A stretch of 10,610 nucleotides of DNA from Planctomycetota bacterium (lineage in GTDB: Bacteria; Planctomycetota; Phycisphaerae; Tepidisphaerales; Tepidisphaeraceae), in the NCBI GenBank assembly GCA_023417885.1, contig JAEZED010000012.1:1-10610 (forward strand), in the 5' to 3' direction. Made by a program: the position numbers and the translations under genes. The notes under the pieces were generated by a model. The model was given only the letters and a program-made list of their open reading frames with translations, made no database searches and was not told the DNA's origin. Shown piece by piece: positions 6,394 through 10,610 of this stretch. Position 1 is the stretch's first letter; each line of letters begins with the position of its first letter.

Positions 6394-6873
6394 ATGAGCA
6401 ACCGCCCATTCCTCGCCATTGCGTCCGCCGCGCTGCTGCTTGCCGTCTCCGTCTCATTCGCCCAGGAGCGGGAAAGGGGCGCCGGCCAGGCCGCCGAGGC
6501 GAAGGCGCTCTCCGCGATCGTCAATGGGCTGGAGGATCAGAGCCTCGGCACGATCCATGACATCGAGCGGGAGGCCAGTCACTGGGAGGTTTCCATCGCC
6601 ACCGAGGACGGCCAGCTCAACCTGCGCCTCGATCCGCGGACGGGCGAGGAGCGTGGCCGATCCACCGAGAGCGAGCGCGAGGACGACCTTCCGCCGCGCG
6701 ACGCCATGCCTCTCTCGCAGGTGCTGGAGCGCGTGGAGAACGAGCATGCCCGGGGCGCAGAGATCCGCGAGGTGGAGTTCGACGACGGCTGGTGGGAGAT
6801 CGAGCTCCGCCGCGAGGGGCGGAAGATGGAGCTGGATCTGGATCCGCGCACCGGCGATCGCCGCCGCGCGTGA
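6394..6873 (+). CDS. Secreted protein with two PepSY-like repeats
   Basis: A 159-residue exported protein from ATG 6394. Residues 1-24 form a signal peptide with a hydrophobic core (FLAIASAALLLAVSVSFA) and a likely cut after Ala23. The mature part is an internal duplication. Repeat one (about 36-86) ends WEVSIATEDGQLNLRLDPRTGEE and repeat two (about 105-157) ends WEIELRREGRKMELDLDPRTGDR. Each has a helix, then a Trp-Glu strand, then a strand running into LDPRTG, the pattern of PepSY/PepSY_2 domains. Such domains occur in the periplasm or as propeptide-like inhibitors and sensors, and no enzymatic residues are seen. A linker rich in Glu, Arg and Asp joins the repeats. The gene starts 58 bp after sdhA, where sdhB would be expected, and may be read through from the sdh promoter. 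Whether it has any role in respiration is unknown. The ATG is preferred because the signal peptide begins there. Confidence 0.8.
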   Translation: MSNRPFLAIASAALLLAVSVSFAQERERGAGQAAEAKALSAIVNGLEDQSLGTIHDIEREASHWEVSIATEDGQLNLRLDPRTGEERGRSTESEREDDLPPRDAMPLSQVLERVENEHARGAEIREVEFDDGWWEIELRREGRKMELDLDPRTGDRRRA

Positions 6874-6901
6874 TGAGGCGGATCAGGTGAAGCAACGGCG
6901 A

Positions 6902-6994
6902 GGCGTGCGCCGGAAGCCGTGGCACGGCGTGCCGCAGGCGCTTCCCAGGGGGTTGAAACCCCGGCTACCACCGTTCGCCCTCCGGGCGGGACGG
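6902..6994. repeat. Composite palindromic (REP-like) element with three hairpins
   Basis: Three inverted repeats lie side by side between and into convergent genes. The first has arms GGAAGC (6912-6917) and GCTTCC (6940-6945) around the near-perfect palindrome GGCACGGCGTGCC (6921-6933). The second is GGGGT-TGAA-ACCCC (6949-6962). The third is CGCCC-TCC-GGGCG (6976-6988), extended by CCGT (6971-6974) and ACGG (6991-6994). No long U-tract follows any of them. From memory, similar pieces reading 'GCCGGGGTTTCAACCCC' recur in planctomycete-type genomes as interspersed repeats. Only one copy is in this window, so the repeat status is inferred. The element could also act as a two-way terminator for the convergent genes. 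The 91-bp gap 6874-6964 holds nothing else. Confidence 0.55.
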
Positions 6995-7918
6995 TTCTCC
7001 TGGTCTCCCTGACCGACGCGCTCGCCGGCCCATGAGGTTGAGTAGAAAGGGCGCCGCCCACTCGCGCTTCAGCGCCAGCAGCGGATTGAAACCCAGTGCC
7101 GCGCGCAGCGCGCGGCCGGACGAATCGAGGTCGCCCGCCGTCCGCCTCTCGTGCGCCAGGCGCAGCAGGGGACGCTGGAAGAAGGCCGCCTCGTTGCGCC
7201 AGCGACGCCACGCGCGCAGCCCCCGCGCCGGGTGCTTGCGTGCGGCGGCGTCGTGACCCGCGAGGTGGCGCAGGACGTCGCCGCTCGCATTGCCACCGTG
7301 CACGCGATAGTGGAGCGCGACACGATCCTCATGGACGAACGGCCCGATACGCGCGAGGCGGAGGTAGAGCTCCCAGTCGTCGCTCCCCCAGATCGACGGA
7401 TCGAATCCACCCACCGCCTCCAGCGCGGTGCGGCGGATGAGCGTCTGGCCCGGCGAGGCGATCCAGCACCCCTCCAGGAAGTCGCCGTAGCACCAGCCGG
7501 CCGGCCGCTTGTATCCCCTCCGCGGCGTCGCCGGTAGCGGGTTGCCCGCTTCGTCCACCCGCAGATCCTCGCCGTAGGCCAGCACCGCCTCCGGCTCGGC
7601 GTCTAGCGCCGCGACCTGCCACTTCAGCTTGTCTGCGGGCCAGGCGTCGTCGTCGTCCAGCAGCGCGACGTATCGTCCGCGCGCCATGCCGATCCCGCGG
7701 TTACGCGCCGCGGCCTGGCCGGCGTTGGCCTGCTCGACATAGCGGATCCGATCGCGATATGGCGCCAGGACGGCGGCGGTGTCGTCGGGCGAGCCGTCGT
7801 TGATCACGATGATCTCGCGATCGGTGAAGGTCTGCGCCAGCGCGCTCTCGAGCGCCGCCGCGACTGTCTCGCGGTGGTTGTAGCAAGGGATGACGACGCT
7901 GACGGCGGGCGCGCTCAT
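6965..7918 (-). CDS. Family 2 glycosyltransferase (GT-A fold)
   Basis: Transfers a sugar from a nucleotide-sugar donor to a growing glycan, probably at the cytoplasmic face of the membrane. The 317-residue product from ATG 7918 opens with the GT2 nucleotide-binding signature SVVIPCYNHRETVAAALESA at about 7-26. IVINDGSPDDT follows at 37-47, then GRYVALLDDDDAW at 81-93 with the metal-binding Asp cluster, GGFDPSIWGSDDWELYLRL at about 170-188 with the probable catalytic acidic pair, and HYRVHGGNAS at 203-212. The C-terminal 80 residues are basic and helical, with no transmembrane segment. The ATG overlaps the stop of the upstream glycosyltransferase gene by 4 bp (ATGA), which indicates translational coupling. 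The last dozen or so residues, including RPEGERW and the stop codon, are encoded by the palindromic element, so the native C-terminus has probably been replaced or extended. The sugar specificity cannot be predicted. Confidence 0.93.
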   Translation of the reverse strand: MSAPAVSVVIPCYNHRETVAAALESALAQTFTDREIIVINDGSPDDTAAVLAPYRDRIRYVEQANAGQAAARNRGIGMARGRYVALLDDDDAWPADKLKWQVAALDAEPEAVLAYGEDLRVDEAGNPLPATPRRGYKRPAGWCYGDFLEGCWIASPGQTLIRRTALEAVGGFDPSIWGSDDWELYLRLARIGPFVHEDRVALHYRVHGGNASGDVLRHLAGHDAAARKHPARGLRAWRRWRNEAAFFQRPLLRLAHERRTAGDLDSSGRALRAALGFNPLLALKREWAAPFLLNLMGRRARRSGRPGEPSRPEGERW

Positions 7919-8964
7919 CGGCGTTCCATGGTACGGAGGATGCGCCGCGCCTCGACAATGACGCGCTCCGGCTCGAGCGTTGAAAGCGGCCCGTCGTGCT
8001 GGATGACGCTGCCGCCCGTGCCTTCGGCGAGCGGTCCGCTGAAAGGCATGCGCCGCGTGTACTTCCCGTAATGCCCCAGCAGCACGACCGCCGGCGTGCC
8101 GGCGGCGGCGGCGATGTGGGCCGGCCCGCTGTCGATGCCGAGAAAGAGGGACGCGCCACGTATGAGGTCGATGGTCTCCTCCAGCGGCAGCCCCGTGCGG
8201 TCGATCGCCTCCGTGCCCGCCAGCGCCGGACGCAATCCCACCTCCGCGACCGCGAGGCCCTCGGCGTGCAGGGCGGCGATCACCTCGCGCCACCCCGCAA
8301 CGGTCCAGTCGCGATGCGCCTGGTTGCTCGCGGCGTGGATGACGGCGTAATCGCCCAGGCTGGTCCGCCGCTTCGCGTCCGCGGGAGCGCCCATCTCCCC
8401 GGCGACATGCAGGCGCGGGCGCCGATCGACACCGGCGATGTCTACCCCGCCGAGCTTTGCGAAGACATCGAGCAGGCTGCCGTGGAAGTAGTAGTTGCTG
8501 ATGTCGATGTCCGGCGTCGCTGCAGACGTGGGCCGCGTGACGGAGGGGCAGGCGTCGCAGACGCGGCCGGGAACGTGCAGGTCGTACTCGATCGCTCCCG
8601 TTCGCCCCGCGGCCAGGTACCACTCGCCGAGGCAGCCGACGACGATCTGCTGATCGACGGCCGGATGGTGCGCGGTGAGCGCCTGCCAGCGTTCGCCGAC
8701 GACGTGGATGATCATCGCGTTCGGATGCCGCGCCCGCACCGCGCGCAGGAGCGGTTCTGCGGCGATGATGTCCCCCATGTGCTCCACCAGCGCCACGACC
8801 ACCACCTCGCGCCCCGCGCGGCTCGTTATCCGGCACAAGCGACGGCGCAGCCGATCGCCGCGCCAGTGGGCCAGTGCCAGGTGGCGCCCATCGCCCCCGC
8901 GCAGCCACATCCGTGACAGGCGCGCCTGCCAGCGGAGATAGCTCATGATGCGGCGGGGGGTCAT
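7915..8964 (-). CDS. Family 9 (heptosyltransferase-like) glycosyltransferase
   Basis: A GT-B fold transferase related to LPS heptosyltransferases. It is 349 residues long from ATG 8964, with another ATG at 8946. After a basic N-terminal region of about 50 residues comes VVALVEHMGDIIAAEPLLRAVRARHP at about 56-81, matching the GT9 opening (R-x-GD followed by P-x-L-x-x-L-R). The donor-binding half carries LFLGIDSGPAHIAAAAGTPAVVLLG at about 273-297, the family's most conserved segment. The position usually occupied by the Lys of the K-x-W motif reads HRDW (217-220), so the catalytic Lys may be replaced. A Cys pair (VCDACP, 135-140) sits in the middle insert. Given these differences and the neighbours, it probably transfers another sugar in a surface-glycan pathway rather than inner-core heptose. 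It starts 9 bp after the GT4-like gene and overlaps the GT2 gene by 4 bp. Confidence 0.85.
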   Translation of the reverse strand: MTPRRIMSYLRWQARLSRMWLRGGDGRHLALAHWRGDRLRRRLCRITSRAGREVVVVALVEHMGDIIAAEPLLRAVRARHPNAMIIHVVGERWQALTAHHPAVDQQIVVGCLGEWYLAAGRTGAIEYDLHVPGRVCDACPSVTRPTSAATPDIDISNYYFHGSLLDVFAKLGGVDIAGVDRRPRLHVAGEMGAPADAKRRTSLGDYAVIHAASNQAHRDWTVAGWREVIAALHAEGLAVAEVGLRPALAGTEAIDRTGLPLEETIDLIRGASLFLGIDSGPAHIAAAAGTPAVVLLGHYGKYTRRMPFSGPLAEGTGGSVIQHDGPLSTLEPERVIVEARRILRTMERR

Positions 8965-8973
8965 CAGCGAGGA

Positions 8974-10158
8974 TTATGGGGAAACCGCTCGTCGTTGCAG
9001 CGCCGACTGCCTTTGCGACAGCGCCTCCTGGAGGCGCGCCTCGAGCTGGTCGGCGCGGCGATCCCAGCTCGAAGCCTCCGCCACGCGCCGGCGCGCATCC
9101 CGGCCGGCAGAAGGGTCGGCCAGCGCCCGCTCCACGGCGGCGATGAAGGTCTCGGCATCGCCAGCGACTTCGATCGCGTCGCGCGTGGAGTTGAGGCCAG
9201 CGAGGTTGGTCGCGACGACAGGGAGATCGGCGGCGAGGTATTCGTAGACCTTGAGCGGGTTGCACGCCTGCGTCAGCGGTGAGATGACATATGGCACGAG
9301 GCCGACATCGAGCTCCCGGTACACACCCGCGAGTGCGTCGTACGGCACGAAGCCGACGAGATGCACGTTCGGCTCCGCCTTCATGGCGGAGATGTCCACG
9401 CCCTCCTTCACGCGTCCCGCGAGCACGACCGACCCTGCCGGCTGCCGCGTCGCAAGCTGGCGGGCCAGCGCCACGACGAGCGCCTGGTCCATCCGCTCAT
9501 CGATCTGCCCGACAAACCCGACCCGCGGCCGCGGCAGGGGGGCAATGGCGGGGTGAGGCGCGGCCTGTTCGAGCGCCTCGGGGGAGAAGTCAGCGAGATT
9601 GACGCCGTTCTCCTGGAGGTAGGTGCGCGGTTGCGTACGGGCGAAGCGCTCACGCAGCGTCTCCGAGACCGCCAGCGCCACGTCGCACTCGGTCAGGAGG
9701 CGCGCTTCCTCCTTGCGCTGCATCAGGATGAAGGTCTCGTCGAGCCCGCTGAAGCCGGCGTTATCGTCGAAGGCGAGGTAGACGCGCGCCGCGGGGCGGA
9801 CCGCGTCCATGAGCCAGCGCTGCTGGGGCCAGGTGCAGAGGGCGACCGGATCGGACAAGCCCAGCTTGCGCGCGATCCGCCGCACCATTCCGAATCGCCG
9901 CCGGCGGTTGAGCCGGTCCGGCAGCAGGTGCGCCCACGGCGGCGTGAAGACGTGCACGCCCGCCTCGTCACGCAGGCCCAGACTCGAGATGGTCGGCGCC
10001 AGCGCCCGGAATCGTGCTGCGAGGGAGCGGTGACCCGTGTCGAAGATGGGATCCACGTAGAGCACGCGGTGCCCGCGCCGCGCCAGGCGCGTCAGCAGGT
10101 GCTGCTTGGCGCTCCAGGTGACCGCCCAGTTCTGTTGGCCGAAGCAGACGATGTTCAT
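8974..10158 (-). CDS. Family 4-like (GT-B) glycosyltransferase
   Basis: A retaining GT-B glycosyltransferase of 394 residues from ATG 10158. The N-terminal acceptor half has MNIVCFGQQNW at 1-11, LTRLARRGHRVLYVDP at 22-37 (the usual helix then strand of these enzymes) and LCTWPQQRWLMDAV at about 107-120. The middle has LAVSETLRERF and NGVNLADFSP at 184-193, where most GT4 proteins have NGVD. The donor half has RVGFVGQIDERMD at 212-224, NVHLVGFVPYDALAGVYRELDVGLVPY at about 264-290, and NPLKVYEYLAADLPVVAT at 300-317, the E-x7-E region. The layout resembles TuaH-type transferases of cell-wall or exopolysaccharide pathways, but the sugar is unknown. A TTG three codons upstream is possible, but the ATG begins the conserved strand. 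It follows the methyltransferase-like gene by 17 bp and precedes the GT9-like gene by 9 bp. Confidence 0.9.
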   Translation of the reverse strand: MNIVCFGQQNWAVTWSAKQHLLTRLARRGHRVLYVDPIFDTGHRSLAARFRALAPTISSLGLRDEAGVHVFTPPWAHLLPDRLNRRRRFGMVRRIARKLGLSDPVALCTWPQQRWLMDAVRPAARVYLAFDDNAGFSGLDETFILMQRKEEARLLTECDVALAVSETLRERFARTQPRTYLQENGVNLADFSPEALEQAAPHPAIAPLPRPRVGFVGQIDERMDQALVVALARQLATRQPAGSVVLAGRVKEGVDISAMKAEPNVHLVGFVPYDALAGVYRELDVGLVPYVISPLTQACNPLKVYEYLAADLPVVATNLAGLNSTRDAIEVAGDAETFIAAVERALADPSAGRDARRRVAEASSWDRRADQLEARLQEALSQRQSALQRRAVSP

Positions 10159-10175
10159 GGGCTCCAACCGCCGGC

Positions 10176-10610
10176 TCAGACTTCCTGCAACGGCATCGAT
10201 GCGACGAGCCGCATCATTTCCTCGCGTGACTGCTTCTGCCGGCGGCCCTGTTCGTCGTGATACTCGCAGAAGCGGCCCGGGATGAAGGCCTCCCGCGCCG
10301 AGAGGGCGGGGAGGCTCTGGGGCCGCACGTCCCGCCGGACGAAGTAGGCGTTGAGCCCCGCACTCCCGCAGCCCACGAGATCGTACCCCTTGCCGTCGGC
10401 GAGCTTCGCCAGCGCCGGCAGGCTCGCCCCGTAGTAGCAGAGGGAGTGATGGGCCCGGGCACGCTGAAACGCGGGGTCGTAGGGCACGGTCACCGCCCGC
10501 TCGTCGCCGAGAAGGCTGTTGTACTCGCAGATCACGATCCGGGGCTGGCTGGCGGTGATGGCGTTCCAGACGTGCCAGTCCATGCCGTCGATGTCGATGC
10601 TGAGCAGGCC
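10176..10610 (-). CDS. FkbM-like / SAM-dependent methyltransferase-like protein, C-terminal part
   Basis: The last 144 residues of a protein whose start lies beyond the right edge. The visible part opens with LLSIDIDGMDWHVWNAI, then PRIVICEYNSLLGDERAVTVPYD, then HHSLCYYGASLPALAKLADGKGYDLVGCGSAGLNAYFVRRDV. The SIDIDGxDxxVW segment followed by IVICEYN resembles the end of an FkbM-like methyltransferase domain. These are Rossmann-fold proteins, often found with glycosyltransferases in surface-polysaccharide clusters, where they O-methylate sugars or act on lipid or protein substrates. The SAM-binding glycine loop would lie in the missing half, so activity cannot be judged. The ATG at 10583 is an internal codon: the frame stays open to the edge and the upstream residues continue the motif. 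It heads the visible part of the four-gene minus-strand cluster. Confidence 0.7.
   Translation of the reverse strand, partial: GLLSIDIDGMDWHVWNAITASQPRIVICEYNSLLGDERAVTVPYDPAFQRARAHHSLCYYGASLPALAKLADGKGYDLVGCGSAGLNAYFVRRDVRPQSLPALSAREAFIPGRFCEYHDEQGRRQKQSREEMMRLVASMPLQEV

Noticed and set aside
6949..6962. Simple Rho-independent terminator in the GGGGT-TGAA-ACCCC hairpin
   Set aside because: No U-tract follows on either strand, so it fits better as one unit of the composite palindromic element, though some terminator activity cannot be excluded.
7919..9265. Upstream extension of the GT2 reading frame, suggesting a 766-residue fusion protein
   Set aside because: The extension is Arg/Ala/Gly-rich noise overlapping the GT9-like and GT4-like genes. 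The GT2 domain begins right after the ATG at 7918, which has the classic ATGA overlap.

Overview
The window is GC-rich, densely coded bacterial chromosome, most likely from a planctomycete (Phycisphaerae-like) or a close relative. The best lineage clue is the membrane protein at 987-1727, whose N-terminus carries a CxxCGYxLxGLxxxGxCPECG zinc ribbon, an arrangement I associate with planctomycete proteins. The Bacillus-type five-helix SdhC, scarce Shine-Dalgarno sequences and a palindromic repeat of a planctomycete-like kind are compatible. The assignment is an inference from motifs, not a database match.

Layout. (1) 1-1727, minus strand: a zinc-ribbon membrane protein followed 16 bp later by a histone-deacetylase-family amidohydrolase that runs off the left edge. 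(2) 1728-1815: an AT-rich divergent promoter region. (3) 1816-2535, plus strand: a TTG-started putative lipoprotein of unknown function, closed by a compact intrinsic terminator. (4) 2601-3299: truB, tRNA pseudouridine-55 synthase, apparently without a PUA domain. (5) 3347-6873: a sigma70-like promoter, then sdhC and sdhA of succinate dehydrogenase, then a secreted protein with two PepSY-like repeats. No sdhB follows sdhA. (6) 6874-7000: a convergent junction with three adjacent hairpins that reach into the 3' end of the next gene. (7) 6965-10610, minus strand: a tight four-gene glycan cluster, transcribed as methyltransferase-like protein (cut by the right edge), GT4-like, GT9-like and GT2 glycosyltransferases.

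How the genes work together: SdhC anchors the flavoprotein SdhA in the membrane and takes electrons to quinone, but the iron-sulfur subunit linking them must be encoded elsewhere. The glycosyltransferase cluster probably builds a surface or secreted glycan. The remaining genes are housekeeping (truB) or uncharacterised. No CRISPR array, tRNA, rRNA, insertion sequence, phage gene or defence system was seen, and no region over 300 bp lacks a gene. The most unusual points are the repeat that supplies a glycosyltransferase C-terminus, the missing sdhB, and two promoters placed so close to start codons that the messages may be leaderless.
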